From positions 292,531-356,530 of the forward strand of contig JADKHE010000003.1 of NCBI GenBank assembly GCA_016721925.1: a stretch of 64,000 nucleotides of DNA, in the 5' to 3' direction. Numbering within the stretch: position 1 is the first letter of the stretch; each line of letters opens with the position of its first letter. This DNA is from Candidatus Skiveiella danica. Its GTDB lineage: Bacteria; Pseudomonadota; Gammaproteobacteria; Burkholderiales; Burkholderiaceae_C. This document shows positions 13,928-23,663 of the stretch, in pieces. The position numbers and the translations under genes are program-made. Below the pieces are notes generated by a model that had not been told where the DNA came from, searched no databases, and was given only the letters and a program-made list of their open reading frames with translations.

Positions 13928-14457
13928 CCGTATAACTCGACGTTGTAGTCAAACCGGGCTTGATTGTCGACCAGCCAGCCCGCGATGGCATCGGGTTGGT
14001 TCAAATCCAGCACCGGCAGCCCGGTCGGTACGGGCAGCAACGCCGGCGAATCGGTCGCCACGGACACGATGAAGTCGTCTTCAGGATAGCGCGCCGGCTG
14101 CCCGGAGGCGGCGCGCCAGACTTCGATCTTCAGCAGGTCGCTGTCCTTGAATCCTTCGACCAGCACCCAGTCCACGCCGTCGTACAGCTCCGCAATCAGC
14201 TGATGGACGCTCAGCGACGCCTCGCGTTCAAACTCCCGCATCAGGGCCAGCCTCCGGCCCGATGCAACGACCACCTCGAAGGCGCCGGCCTCGCGGTGCC
14301 GGAAGGTGTCCTTCCCCGCGGTGTCGATGTCGAAGCTGTGGTGCGCATGCTTGACCACCGAAACCCGCAGGCCACGCAGGCGCAACGCGGGGATGAGCTG
14401 TTCCACCAGCGTGGTTTTGCCTGAACCGGAAAAGCCTGCGAAGCCAACCACCTTCAT
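13924..14457 (-). CDS. mobB: Molybdopterin-guanine dinucleotide biosynthesis protein MobB
   Basis: This 177-residue P-loop GTPase-like protein has Walker A GFSGSGKT at residues 8-15, early KHAHHSFDIDTAGKD (about 37-51) and WVLVEGFKDSDLLKIEVWR (about 96-114), which are MobB signatures. It assists MobA in attaching GMP to the molybdenum cofactor. Its stop overlaps the moeA ATG (ATGA). It follows thrC after about 70 bp that contain a dispersed repeat copy. Confidence 0.93.
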   Translation of the reverse strand: MKVVGFAGFSGSGKTTLVEQLIPALRLRGLRVSVVKHAHHSFDIDTAGKDTFRHREAGAFEVVVASGRRLALMREFEREASLSVHQLIAELYDGVDWVLVEGFKDSDLLKIEVWRAASGQPARYPEDDFIVSVATDSPALLPVPTGLPVLDLNQPDAIAGWLVDNQARFDYNVELYG

Positions 14458-14477
14458 GTGGGCACCTTCGCCGGAAT

Positions 14478-14541
14478 ATCAAATCGATAGCTACTCATGA
14501 CCGAAGCACGCTGGGTAAAGCATATTTCAGGCACATTTCTC
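14478..14541 (+). repeat. Intergenic repeat family copy 3
   Basis: It reads TCGATAGCTACTCATGACC, GAAGCACGCTGGG, TAAAGCATATTTC, in line with the family core. It fills the mobB-thrC gap and its right end covers the last codons of thrC. Confidence 0.7.
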
Positions 14542-15954
14542 GACGATGAAACGCTTCACCGCCTGCACCTGCGCCGGCATCACGGTCACACGCCGTGGGA
14601 GCGACTCGATGCCCTCGAACTTCGCGGGCCGGTCCGGCTCGCAACCCAAGGCTTCGACAATGGTGGCGGCGAACTTGATCGGCAGCGCCGTCTCCAGCAC
14701 GATCATCGGCAATCCGGGCACGAGGTGCTCCCGGGCCACCTTCACGCCGTCGGCGGTGTGGGTGTCGATCATCAGCGCAAAGCGCTTCCAGGTGTCGCGG
14801 ATCGTGGCCAGGCGATCGGCATGCAGGCTTTTGCCGCTGACGAAGCCGTAGCGCGCCGCAGCGTCGCGGTAGGCCGGCTCGGCGCTCAGATCGAAGCGCC
14901 CATCGCGGGACAACGCATCACCGAACAAGGCCTTGACCCGCGCGCCGTCGCGCCCCAGCAGGTCGAACACGAAGCGCTCGAAATTGCTGGCCTTGGAGAT
15001 GTCCATCGACGGGCTGGAGGTCTCGTGGGTGTCGGCGCTGCCGCGCACGCGGTATACGCCGGTGCGGAAGAACTCGTCGAGCACGTCGTTTTCGTTGGTG
15101 GCCACCACCAGGCGCTCGATCGGCAGGCCCATCATGCGCGCCACATGACCGGCGCAGACGTTGCCGAAGTTGCCCGACGGCACCGTGAAGCAGACCTTCT
15201 GGGCGTTGTCGCGTGTGGCCTGAAAGTAGCCGGCAAAGTAATAGACCACCTGCGCCAGCAGGCGCGCCCAGTTGATCGAATTGACCGTGCCGATCTTGTA
15301 GCTGCGCTTGAAGTCGAGGTCGTTGGACACGGCCTTGACCAGGTCCTGGCAGTCGTCGAACACGCCGTCGATGGCGATGTTGTGGATGTTGTCGTCCAGC
15401 AGGCTGAACATCTGCGCCTGCTGGAACGGGCTCATGCGCCCGTTGGGGCTGGTCATGAAGACACGCACGCCCTTCTTGCCGCGCATCGCGTACTCGGCCG
15501 CACTGCCGGTGTCGCCGCTGGTGGCGCCCAGGATGTTGAGCTGCTCGCCACGGCGGCCCAGTTCGTACTCGAACAGGTTGCCCAGCAACTGCATCGCCAT
15601 GTCCTTGAAGGCCAGCGTGGGGCCGTTGGACAAGGCCTCCAGGTAGAAGTGGTCTTCCAGCTCCTTCAGGGGCACGATCTCGCGCGTGCCGAAGGCGGCC
15701 TCGGTGTAGGTCTTCTCGCAGATAACGCGCAGGTCGTCAGCGGGGATGTCGTCGATGTAGAGCGACAGCACCTCGAAAGCCAGCGCCGCGTACCCGCGCG
15801 TGTCGTGGATCTCGCGCCAGCGCTGCAGCGTGGCCGCATCGACCTGCGGATAGGCCTCCGGCAGGTACAGGCCGCCGTCAGGCGCCAGGCCTTCGAGCAG
15901 GATTTCACAGAAATGCTTGCGGCCGGGATCGCCGCGGGTGGACAGGTACAGCAT
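14527..15954 (-). CDS. thrC: Threonine synthase
   Basis: The product of 475 residues is a PLP-dependent fold-type II enzyme of the longer ThrC class (Thr_synth_N domain first, MLYLSTRGDPGRKHF). The PLP lysine is K117 in GPTLAFKDMAMQ, and the phosphate-binding loop GATSGDTGSAAEYAM follows (about 144-158). It converts O-phosphohomoserine to threonine. Its ATG overlaps the hom stop by one base (TGATG), so the two are co-transcribed. The lengths match other betaproteobacterial ThrC. Confidence 0.96.
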   Translation of the reverse strand: MLYLSTRGDPGRKHFCEILLEGLAPDGGLYLPEAYPQVDAATLQRWREIHDTRGYAALAFEVLSLYIDDIPADDLRVICEKTYTEAAFGTREIVPLKELEDHFYLEALSNGPTLAFKDMAMQLLGNLFEYELGRRGEQLNILGATSGDTGSAAEYAMRGKKGVRVFMTSPNGRMSPFQQAQMFSLLDDNIHNIAIDGVFDDCQDLVKAVSNDLDFKRSYKIGTVNSINWARLLAQVVYYFAGYFQATRDNAQKVCFTVPSGNFGNVCAGHVARMMGLPIERLVVATNENDVLDEFFRTGVYRVRGSADTHETSSPSMDISKASNFERFVFDLLGRDGARVKALFGDALSRDGRFDLSAEPAYRDAAARYGFVSGKSLHADRLATIRDTWKRFALMIDTHTADGVKVAREHLVPGLPMIVLETALPIKFAATIVEALGCEPDRPAKFEGIESLPRRVTVMPAQVQAVKRFIVEKCA

Positions 15955-17289
15955 CAGTTCAGCTCTTCCTTGCGGATGCGGACGATCGGTGTCAGCACAG
16001 TGGGCAAGGCCTGCAGTTCGGCCAGAACCGCGTCCATGGTGCCTTCGCGCGTGTCGTGCGTCAGGATGATCAGGTCGGTCGAGGTGGCGCCCTCGCCGCC
16101 GACTTCATCCGCCTCGCGCTGCAGCAGCGCGTCAATGCTGATGCCGGCATTCGCTACGATGCCGGTCACCTTGGCCAGCACGCCGGCCTCGTCGGCCACG
16201 CGCAGGCGCAGGTAATAGCTAGTCACGACCTCGCTCATGGGCAGCACGGGCAGGTCCGTCATGGCCTGGTCCAGCGTGTGGGGCTGGAAGGCCAGGTGCG
16301 GCACGCGGTTCAGCGGATCGACCGTGTGCAGGCGCGTGATGTCCACCAGGTCGGCGATCACCGCGCTGGCGGTGGGTTCGCTGCCCGCACCCTTGCCGTA
16401 GTACAGCGTGGTGCCCACGGCATCGCCCTGCACCACCACCGCGTTCATCGCGCCTTCGACGTTGGCGATCAGGCGTTTGGACGGCACCAGGCTGGGATGC
16501 ACGCGCAACTCGACGCCGCTCGGGGTGCGCTTGGTGATGCCCAGCAGCTTGATGCGGTAGCCCAGCTGTTCGGCGTACCGGATGTCGGTGGCACTGAGTT
16601 TGGTAATGCCTTCGACATAGGCCTTGTCAAACTGCACGGGGATGCCAAACGCGATGGCGCTCATGATCGTGGCCTTGTGCGCGGCGTCCACGCCTTCGAT
16701 GTCGAACGTGGGGTCGGCCTCGGCATAGCCCAGGCGCTGCGCTTCCTTGAGCACCACGTCAAAGTCCAGCCCCTTGTCGCGCATCTCGGACAGGATGAAG
16801 TTGGTGGTGCCGTTGATGATGCCGGCGATCCACTGGATGCTGTTGGCCGTCAGGCCCTTCGCGCAGCGCCTTGATGATCGGGATGCCGCCGGCCACCGCC
16901 GCCTCGAAGGCCACCATCACGCCCTTGGCATGGGCGGCCGCAAAGATCTCGGTGCCATGCACCGCCAGCAGCGCCTTGTTGGCGGTGACCACATGCTTGC
17001 CGGCCGCGATGGCCTCCAGCACCAGCGCCTTGGCGATGCCGTAGCCGCCGATCAGCTCGATCACGATGTCGATTTCGGGATTGGCAATGACCGCCCGTGC
17101 GTCGTTCACCACGGTGACGTCCGGGCCGACGATGGACCTCGCCCGCGCCACATCCAGATCGGCCACCATGGTGATCTCGATGCCGCGGCCGGCGCGGCGC
17201 TGGATCTCCTGCTGGTTGCGTTTGAGCACGTTGAACGTGCCGCTGCCCACGGTGCCTATGCCCAGCAGGCCTACTTGGATCGGTTTCAT
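15954..17289 (-). pseudogene. hom: Homoserine dehydrogenase, interrupted by a frameshift
   Basis: The N-terminal NAD(P)-binding domain reads from ATG 17289 (MKPIQVGLLGIGTVGSG; VTANKALL; AFEAAVAGGIPIIKALREG). The catalytic and ACT domains continue in a shifted frame from about 16857 to 15954 (MRDKGLDFDVVL; SYYLRLRVADEAGVLAKV in the ACT domain). In the minus strand the junction reads GAAGGGCCTGACG where GAAGGCCTGACG would restore the family sequence EGLTANSIQW, so one extra G (C run 16854-16856) explains it. Total length 1336 nt is 3n+1. Hom reduces aspartate semialdehyde to homoserine. The gene is needed for Thr/Met/Ile supply, so a sequencing error is likely. Confidence 0.9.
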
Positions 17290-17298
17290 GGCAATTAA

Positions 17299-17354
17299 TT
17301 GATTAAAACAAGGAAATTCCAGCGCCAATCCGTCATTTAGCGCTATCGAAAATG
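17299..17354 (-). repeat. Intergenic repeat family copy 4
   Basis: The minus strand reads TCGATAGCGCTAAATGACGGATTGGCGCTGG followed by AATTTCCTTGTTTTAATC. It fills the gap between alaA (upstream) and hom (downstream), ending 10 bp before the hom start codon. Confidence 0.7.
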
Positions 17355-17361
17355 AAGCAAC

Positions 17362-18588
17362 TCAGGTTCCGTGACGTTTGCGGTACAGCGCCAAGAATCT
17401 CGCCACGCGGCCAATCGCCTCGCGCAGGTCGTCTTCGTGCGGCAGGAACACGATGCGGAAATGATCCGGCGCCGGCCAGTTGAAGCCCGTGCCCTGCACC
17501 AGCATCACACGGGTTTCCTGCAGCAGCTCGAGGAAGAACTGCTGATCGTCCTCGATCGGATACATCTTCGGATCCAGGCGCGGGAACATGTACAGCGCCG
17601 CCGTCGGCTTGACACACGTCACGCCGGGGATGGCCGTGATGAGTTCGTAGGCCAGATCGCGCTGGCGGCGCAGGCGCCCGCCTTCACACACTAGGTCATT
17701 GATGCTCTGGTAGCCACCCAACGCGGTCTGGATGGCCCATTGGCCCGGCACGTTGGAACACAGGCGCATGTTCGACAGCATGTTCAGGCCTTCGATGTAG
17801 TCTTTGGCCGGCTTCTTGTCGCCGGAGACCACCATCCAGCCGGCGCGATAGCCGCAGGAGCGGTAGCTTTTGGACAGAGAATTGAACGTGAGCGTCAGCA
17901 CGTCGTCACTCAGGCTGCCGATGGCGGTGTGTTTCGCGTCGTCGTACAAGACCTTGTCGTACACCTCGTCGGCAAAGATCACCAGGCCGTTTTCGCGGGC
18001 GATGGCCACGATGGCCTTCAGCAGTTCGTCCGAGTACAGCGCGCCGGTCGGGTTGTTCGGGTTGATGACCACGATGCCCTTGGTGCGGGGCGTGATCTTC
18101 GCCCGGATATCGTCCAGATCGGGCATCCAGCCGTTGTCCTCGTCGCAGCGGTAATGCACCGGGGTGCCGCCCGACAGGCTGGCCGCCGCGGTCCACAAGG
18201 GGTAGTCCGGCGAGGGCAGGAGCAGTTCGTCGCCGTTGTCCAGCAAGGCGTTGGTGGCCATGACGATCAGCTCGCTGGCCCCATTGCCCAGGTAGATGTC
18301 GTCCAGCGTCACGCCCTTGATGCCCTGCTGCTGGGTGTAATGCATCACCGCCTTGCGCGCCGCGAAAATGCCCTTGCTGTCGGAATAGCCGGCCGAGTTC
18401 GGCAGGTTGCGAATCATGTCCTGCTGGATTTCCTCGGGGCTATCGAAGCCGAACACGGCCAGATTGCCGATGTTGAGCTTGATGATCTTGTGGCCCTCTT
18501 CCTCCATCTGACGTGCGGCGTCCATGATCGGGCCGCGGATGTCGTAGCAGACGTTGGAAAGCTTGGCTGATTTGAGAACGGTTTTCAA
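17362..18588 (-). CDS. alaA: Alanine-synthesising aminotransferase AlaA
   Basis: This 408-residue fold-type I PLP aminotransferase closely follows AlaA (glutamate-pyruvate transaminase). The features are LNIGNLAVFGF (about 38-48), NPNNPTGA (176-183), DEVYDKVLYD (207-216) and the PLP lysine K240 in FNSLSKSYRSCGYRAGWMV. It makes alanine from pyruvate and glutamate. It lies just upstream of hom in the same orientation, and in several betaproteobacteria this gene heads the hom-thrC operon. An ATG at 18588 follows a CCCTCCGGGAACGGC divergent promoter region shared with the Mth938-like gene. Confidence 0.9.
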   Translation of the reverse strand: MKTVLKSAKLSNVCYDIRGPIMDAARQMEEEGHKIIKLNIGNLAVFGFDSPEEIQQDMIRNLPNSAGYSDSKGIFAARKAVMHYTQQQGIKGVTLDDIYLGNGASELIVMATNALLDNGDELLLPSPDYPLWTAAASLSGGTPVHYRCDEDNGWMPDLDDIRAKITPRTKGIVVINPNNPTGALYSDELLKAIVAIARENGLVIFADEVYDKVLYDDAKHTAIGSLSDDVLTLTFNSLSKSYRSCGYRAGWMVVSGDKKPAKDYIEGLNMLSNMRLCSNVPGQWAIQTALGGYQSINDLVCEGGRLRRQRDLAYELITAIPGVTCVKPTAALYMFPRLDPKMYPIEDDQQFFLELLQETRVMLVQGTGFNWPAPDHFRIVFLPHEDDLREAIGRVARFLALYRKRHGT

Positions 18589-18623
18589 TGTCCCTCCGGG
18601 AACGGCTATTCAGAGGCGAAACC

Positions 18624-18629
18624 TATAAT
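18624..18629 (+). promoter_or_regulatory. Likely -10 box upstream of the Mth938-like gene
   Basis: A perfect TATAAT lies 50 bp upstream of the ATG at 18680, within the 91-bp divergent spacer with alaA. I see no good -35 at 16-18 bp. Confidence 0.4.
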
Positions 18630-18679
18630 TTGACCACAGTTCTGCACGGCCATAGTGCGGTGCAACAACAGGTGAAGCC

Positions 18680-19057
18680 ATGAAGATCCAGCCCGACACA
18701 TTCGACGGTCAAGTTATCAACGCCTATGGGCCTGGCTGGGTGGCCATCAATGGCGAGCGGGTGGCCCACAGCGTGGTGATCGGTGCCCGCGGCCAGCGCA
18801 TGGAGTGGCACTGCGCCGATTTTTCCGAGCTTTCGGACAACCACTTCACCCGGCTGGCGGAACTGGACCCTGAACTCGTCATCTTCGGCAGCGGCGTACG
18901 GCTGCGCTTTCCACGGCCGGAATGGCTGCTGGACCTCATGGCACGCCGAATCGGCGTGGAAACCATGGACACCGCAGCGGCCTGCCGCACCTACAACATC
19001 CTGGCGGGCGAAGGACGCAACGTGATTGTGGCCCTGCTTCTGGAGCAGGGCCTCTAA
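18680..19057 (+). CDS. Mth938-like domain protein (DUF498 family)
   Basis: This 125-residue protein has the pattern of the Mth938/NDUFAF3 family: GPGWVAINGERV (about 18-29), a central ELDPELVIFGSGVRLRFPRPE (about 61-81), and TMDTAAACRTYNILAGEGRNVIVALL (about 95-120). The human relative NDUFAF3 is a complex I assembly factor, but bacterial members have no proven role. It is divergent from alaA and is followed after about 120 bp by the peroxiredoxin gene in the same direction. Confidence 0.85.
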   Translation: MKIQPDTFDGQVINAYGPGWVAINGERVAHSVVIGARGQRMEWHCADFSELSDNHFTRLAELDPELVIFGSGVRLRFPRPEWLLDLMARRIGVETMDTAAACRTYNILAGEGRNVIVALLLEQGL

Positions 19058-19178
19058 AGGGTCGCGTTTCAGGGTAAAATTGAGGGTTGCCGGGCCATCG
19101 GCGCAGTATCTGGCACAGACCACGAATTTCCCCGGCCCATCCCAACGACCTCATCCTGTCACACGAGATTGAAGCTAT

Positions 19179-19655
19179 ATGGCGATCGTTGTCAACAAAC
19201 CCATTCCAGAATTCGAAGCCAACGCCACCAGCGGCGTCAAGGTTTCCAACACGTCGCATCTCGGCCATACAGTGGTGATGTTTTTCTATCCCAAGGACAA
19301 CACGCCGGGCTGCACGACAGAGGCCATGCAGTTTCGCGACAAATACAAGGATTTCGTGAAAGCGGGCGCCACGGTCTTTGGCGTCTCGCGCGACAACATG
19401 AAGTCGCACGATGAATTCAAGGCCAAGCTGGAACTGCCTTTCGAACTGATTGCCGACACCGAAGAGAAGATGTGCCACATGTTCGGCGTGGTCAAGAACA
19501 AGATCATGTACGGCAAGAAGGTCAAGGGCATCGAGCGCAGCACCTTCCTGATCGGCGCCGACGGATCGCTCAAGGAAGAATGGCGCGGACTCAAGGTTCC
19601 CGGCCACGTCGAAGAGGTCCTCAAGGCCGTCAAGGCCCTGAAAAAGGCCGGCTGA
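19179..19655 (+). CDS. bcp: Thiol peroxidase of the Bcp/PrxQ class
   Basis: The product of 158 residues is a peroxiredoxin. The peroxidatic Cys is C45 in FYPKDNTPGCTTEA. There is no cysteine five residues on, where atypical 2-Cys Bcp enzymes hold the resolving one; the only other cysteine is in EEKMCHMF (about 95-102). It therefore probably works as a 1-Cys enzyme or with a distant resolving cysteine. It reduces H2O2 and organic peroxides with thioredoxin as the usual reductant. A terminator hairpin follows about 90 bp after the stop. Confidence 0.92.
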   Translation: MAIVVNKPIPEFEANATSGVKVSNTSHLGHTVVMFFYPKDNTPGCTTEAMQFRDKYKDFVKAGATVFGVSRDNMKSHDEFKAKLELPFELIADTEEKMCHMFGVVKNKIMYGKKVKGIERSTFLIGADGSLKEEWRGLKVPGHVEEVLKAVKALKKAG

Positions 19656-19742
19656 TCGGCGTACATCCGGTGGACCGAACCGTCCACCTTGGTCATGCAT
19701 AATGACCGCATGCCGTTGAACACCGCATTCCTGCCTGCTGCA

Positions 19743-19776
19743 AAAGCCGCCTCGGTCCCCAGGCGGCTTTTTCTTT
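19743..19776 (+). terminator. Rho-independent terminator after bcp
   Basis: AAAGCCGCCT / AGGCGGCTTT form a 10-bp stem with an 8-nt loop, followed by TTCTTT. It separates the peroxiredoxin gene from the phoH-like gene. Confidence 0.85.
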
Positions 19777-19844
19777 GGATCGTCCCACCAGCGGATGACA
19801 CCGACGCGCCTCTGCCTCCCACTTGCTCCGGAATCTGAACACCC

Positions 19845-21557
19845 ATGCCATTGCCCCCTCCTCCAGCAAAACGCGCTGCTCTGCTTGCTTCCGCGACATT
19901 TGACGCCGCTGCCCAACCACCCGGCCATCGCGCGCCACGCAGGTCCACCTCCGCGACGGGCGCTGAGACAAGCTCCGACGCGACTGCACACACCAAGGAC
20001 ACCGAACTCCGCGCCACCGATGCCACAAGCAGAGCAATGGAAGGGAAAAGCCCAGCTGCTGCCGAGAACCTGCCGGCATCGCGGCGACGCACGACCAGCA
20101 GCCGCGAGGGCGAAGGTGGCGCCATCCCGAAAGCCGCGCCCGAGGCGCGCAAGCCGCGAGCCAAAGGCCCTGCCAAGCTGTTCGTGATCGACACCAATGT
20201 GTTGATGCACGACCCGATGTGCCTGTTCCGCTTCGAGGAGCACGACATCTTCCTGCCCATGATCGTGCTGGAAGAACTCGACGGCCACAAGAAAGGCATG
20301 ACCGAGGTGGCGCGCAATGCCCGCCAGGCCAGCCGGACCCTGGATGCGCTGGCCGGTGCCGTCGGTGCCGACATCGCCGCCGGCCTGCAGCTCGACACCA
20401 CCGGCCACCGCGAGGCGGGCGGCAAGCTGTTCTTCCAGACCCAGCCCCTGAACTACACGCTCCCCTCCAGCCTGCCCCAGGGCAAGGCTGACAACCAGAT
20501 CCTGGGCGTGGTGGAGGCGCTACGGCAACAGCAGTCCCCGCGCGAGGTTGTGCTGGTGTCCAAGGACATCAACATGCGCGTCAAGGCGCGCGCACTGGGC
20601 CTGGCGGCCGAGGACTACCAGAATGACAAGACGCTGGAAGACGGCGACATGCTGTATGCCGGTTCGCTGGCACTGCCCCCGGATTTCTGGAGCAAGCACG
20701 GCAAGACGATCGAGAGCTGGCAACAGGGCGCTCACACCTTCTACCGCGTGTCCGGCCCGATCGTTCCCAGCCTGCTGATCAACCAGTTTGTCTATTTCGA
20801 GGCACCCGGAGAACCCAGTCTGTATGCCCGTGTCACCGAGATCCGCGGAAAGACCGCAGTCTTTCGCACGCTCAAGGACTTCAATCACCTGAAGAACGCC
20901 GTCTGGGGTGTGACCGCCCGCAACCGCGAACAGAACTTCGCGATGAACCTGCTGATGGATCCGGAGGTGGACTTCGTCACCCTGACCGGCACCGCAGGCA
21001 CCGGCAAAACCCTGATGGCGCTGGCCTCCGGCCTGAGCCAGGTGCTCGACGATCGCCGCTACAGCGAAATCATCATGACCCGCGCCACCGTCAGCGTGGG
21101 CGAGGACATCGGCTTTCTGCCCGGCACCGAGGAAGAGAAGATGGGCCCCTGGATGGGCGCGCTGGACGACAACCTCGAGTTCCTGGCCAAGGGCGACGGC
21201 GGCAACGCAGGCGAATGGGGCCGGGCGGCGACCAACGAACTGATTCGCAGCCGCATCAAGATCAAGAGCATGAGCTTCATGCGCGGGCGCACCTTCATGA
21301 ACAAGTACGTCATCATCGACGAGGCGCAGAACCTGACGCCCAAGCAGATGAAGACCCTGATCACGCGCGCCGGCCCCGGCACCAAGATCATCTGCATGGG
21401 CAACCTGGCCCAGATCGACACGCCCTACCTGACCGAGGGCTCGTCAGGCCTGACCTATGCCGTGGACAAGTTCAAGGGCTGGCCGCACAGCGGGCACATC
21501 ACCCTGGCGCGCGGCGAACGCTCACGCCTGGCCGACTTCGCCAGCGAGGTGCTGTAA
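19845..21557 (+). CDS. PIN-domain/PhoH-family ATPase (YlaK-like)
   Basis: The 570-residue protein has three parts. A disordered N-terminal extension (about 1-105) is rich in Ala, Ser, Pro and Arg. A PIN nuclease-like domain follows (about 110-240; VIDTNVLMHDP with D116 and a further acidic motif EELDGHKKG). A PhoH-type RecA-like ATPase domain ends it (about 330-565; Walker A GTAGTGKT at 382-389, Walker B IIDEAQNLTP). PIN-PhoH proteins are thought to act in RNA metabolism as linked helicase and nuclease. The start at 19845 is the most plausible, but the extension makes it uncertain. It converges with dnaB. Confidence 0.9.
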   Translation: MPLPPPPAKRAALLASATFDAAAQPPGHRAPRRSTSATGAETSSDATAHTKDTELRATDATSRAMEGKSPAAAENLPASRRRTTSSREGEGGAIPKAAPEARKPRAKGPAKLFVIDTNVLMHDPMCLFRFEEHDIFLPMIVLEELDGHKKGMTEVARNARQASRTLDALAGAVGADIAAGLQLDTTGHREAGGKLFFQTQPLNYTLPSSLPQGKADNQILGVVEALRQQQSPREVVLVSKDINMRVKARALGLAAEDYQNDKTLEDGDMLYAGSLALPPDFWSKHGKTIESWQQGAHTFYRVSGPIVPSLLINQFVYFEAPGEPSLYARVTEIRGKTAVFRTLKDFNHLKNAVWGVTARNREQNFAMNLLMDPEVDFVTLTGTAGTGKTLMALASGLSQVLDDRRYSEIIMTRATVSVGEDIGFLPGTEEEKMGPWMGALDDNLEFLAKGDGGNAGEWGRAATNELIRSRIKIKSMSFMRGRTFMNKYVIIDEAQNLTPKQMKTLITRAGPGTKIICMGNLAQIDTPYLTEGSSGLTYAVDKFKGWPHSGHITLARGERSRLADFASEVL

Positions 21558-21605
21558 CGAATGGGCCCCACGGATCCGGATGGGTCGAGCCCTTGAGGCA
21601 GCGGC

Positions 21606-23021
21606 TCAGAAGTCGTCGCTGCCGCCCGAGGCCAGGCTCTCGAACCGGGTCAGCGGTTTGAGGAAGGCGAGCTTGACTGTTCCGGTCGGTCCGTTTCGTT
21701 GTTTGCCGATGATGATCTCAGCCACGCCGGGTTCGCGTGAGTCCTTGTTGTAGTAGTCGTCGCGGTAGATGAACATGATGATGTCCGCATCCTGTTCAAT
21801 CGCGCCCGACTCGCGAAGGTCGCTCATCATCGGCCGCTTGTCCGTGCGCGTTTCCACGCTGCGGTTGAGCTGAGACAAGGCAATCACCGGGCACTGAAGT
21901 TCCTTGGCCAGCATCTTGAGGCCACGCGAGATTTCGCCCAGTTCGGTGGCGCGGTTGTCGCCGTTGGAGCTTGAGCCGCTCATCAGCTGCAGGTAGTCCA
22001 CCACGATCAGGCCGAGCTTGCCGCACTGGCGTGCCAGCCGGCGGGCGTTGGCGCGCAGCTCACTGGTCGTCAGCCCGGGCGTTTCGTCGATGTGCAAGGA
22101 GACCGTGCGCAGGCGCTCGATGGCCTCGGTCAGGCGCGGCCACTCGTCGTCGGTCAGCTTGCCGGTGCGAAGGTGCCCCTGGTCAATCCGTCCGATTGAA
22201 CCCACGATACGAACGGCCAGTTGCGACGCGCCCATTTCCATCGAAAAGACGGCCACCGGCAAGCCCTCATTGAGCGCAACATGCTCAGCGATGTTGATGG
22301 CAAACGCCGTCTTGCCCATGGACGGGCGAGCCGCAAGCACGACCATATCACCGGCCTGCAAACCGGAGGTCATGCGATCGAGGTCGTAAAAGCCCGTTGG
22401 AACTCCGGTGATGTCGTTCGGGTTGTCCGCCATCTCCTGCACCCGGTCGAGCAGCTTGACCACCAGCGAATCCATCGACTGGAAGCCCTGCTTCATGCGC
22501 GAGCCTTCTTCCCCGATGTTGAAGATCTTCTGCTCGGCCTCGTCCAGGATCCGGTCCACTGCCCGCCCCTGCGGATTGAACGCATTGGTGGCAATTTCAT
22601 CGCTGGCGCTGACCAGTTTGCGCAGGATCGAGCGTTCGCGCACGATCTCGGCATAACGCCGGATGTTGCTGGCGCTGGGAACGTACTGGGCCAGAGAATT
22701 CAGGTACGCTAGCCCGCCAGACTCTTCGGCCTTGCCCTGATTCTGGAGATGTTCAAAGACGGTGATCACGTCCGCCGGTTTGGAGGCATTGATCAGCGCG
22801 CCCACGGCACCGTAGATCAGCCGATGTTCATAGCGATAGAAATCACTGTCCACCAGCAAGTCACCGACGCGGTCCCAAGCGCCGTTGTCGAGCAGCAGTC
22901 CGCCCAGCACGCTTGACTCGGCTTCGATCGAATGCGGAGGGATGCGCAGCTGCGCCACCTGCCGGTCGAGCGGGAAATCATCAACGTCACCGGGGAAGTC
23001 CGTGGAGAAAACAGCCGACAT
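21606..23021 (-). CDS. dnaB: Replicative DNA helicase DnaB
   Basis: This 471-residue hexameric helicase has an N-terminal domain (PPHSIEAESSVLGGLL, about 28-43) and a RecA-like motor with Walker A RPSMGKT at 232-238, Walker B-region LIVVDYLQLMSGS and a terminal DESIGAIEQDAD-type motif (SDLRESGAIEQDADIIMF). It unwinds DNA at replication forks with DnaG. It lies downstream of rplI but behind a clear terminator, so it probably has its own promoter. The length fits the family. Confidence 0.97.
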   Translation of the reverse strand: MSAVFSTDFPGDVDDFPLDRQVAQLRIPPHSIEAESSVLGGLLLDNGAWDRVGDLLVDSDFYRYEHRLIYGAVGALINASKPADVITVFEHLQNQGKAEESGGLAYLNSLAQYVPSASNIRRYAEIVRERSILRKLVSASDEIATNAFNPQGRAVDRILDEAEQKIFNIGEEGSRMKQGFQSMDSLVVKLLDRVQEMADNPNDITGVPTGFYDLDRMTSGLQAGDMVVLAARPSMGKTAFAINIAEHVALNEGLPVAVFSMEMGASQLAVRIVGSIGRIDQGHLRTGKLTDDEWPRLTEAIERLRTVSLHIDETPGLTTSELRANARRLARQCGKLGLIVVDYLQLMSGSSSNGDNRATELGEISRGLKMLAKELQCPVIALSQLNRSVETRTDKRPMMSDLRESGAIEQDADIIMFIYRDDYYNKDSREPGVAEIIIGKQRNGPTGTVKLAFLKPLTRFESLASGGSDDF

Positions 23022-23149
23022 GGAGGAATCCTTCTAGGGGGAAATGCTACGCTGACTGGCGCCTTCCGTCACCGGACAAGTCTGTGGACAAGATGTGGAA
23101 TCAACGCGGTTTTCGATCCCTTGCCTGTGGGCAACCGGGGCACCCAAGA

Positions 23150-23184
23150 AAAAGGCCGCCGGGATTGCACCCGGCGGCCTTTTG
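23150..23184 (-). terminator. Rho-independent terminator after rplI
   Basis: On the minus strand AAGGCCGCCGGG, a 6-nt loop and CCCGGCGGCCTT form a 12-bp stem followed by TTTCTT. It ends the rpsF-priB-rpsR-rplI transcript before dnaB. Confidence 0.9.
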
Positions 23185-23199
23185 GGAGAGCGAGTCCGA

Positions 23200-23652
23200 T
23201 CAGGCCGATTCGCCGTAAACGGTGACGTTGATCTCCACCACCACATCGGTGTGCAGGGCAACGTTGACGGCACTTTCGCCCACGAGCTTGATCGGGCCAT
23301 TCGGCATGCGAACCTGGGCCTTGGCCACTTTGTAGCCCTGCTTGGTCAGCTCCTCAGCAATGTCGTGGTTGGTCACGGAACCGAACAGGCGACCGTCGAC
23401 GCCAGCCTTCTGGGTCAGCTTGATCGTGCTGCCAGCGAGCTTTTCACCCTGGGCTTGCGCTTCGGCCAGCTTGGCAGCAGCGACTTTTTCCAGTTCGGCA
23501 CGGCGGGCTTCGAAAGCCGCCTTGTTGGCTTCGGTGGCACGGCGGGCGCGACCACCCGGGATCAAGAAGTTGCGGGCATAGCCGTCTTTGACCTTGACGA
23601 TTTCGCCGAGATCACCGAGGTTGACAACCTTTTCGAGCAGAATGATTTGCAT
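23200..23652 (-). CDS. rplI: 50S ribosomal protein L9
   Basis: The 150-residue protein starts MQIILLEKVVNLGDLGEIVKV and has the N-terminal rRNA-binding domain, the long connecting helix (about 45-80, Ala/Glu/Arg-rich) and the C-terminal domain, all as in L9. AAGGAG lies 8 bases before the ATG. It is the last gene of the rpsF operon. Confidence 0.98.
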   Translation of the reverse strand: MQIILLEKVVNLGDLGEIVKVKDGYARNFLIPGGRARRATEANKAAFEARRAELEKVAAAKLAEAQAQGEKLAGSTIKLTQKAGVDGRLFGSVTNHDIAEELTKQGYKVAKAQVRMPNGPIKLVGESAVNVALHTDVVVEINVTVYGESA

Positions 23653-23663
23653 GGTTGTTCTCC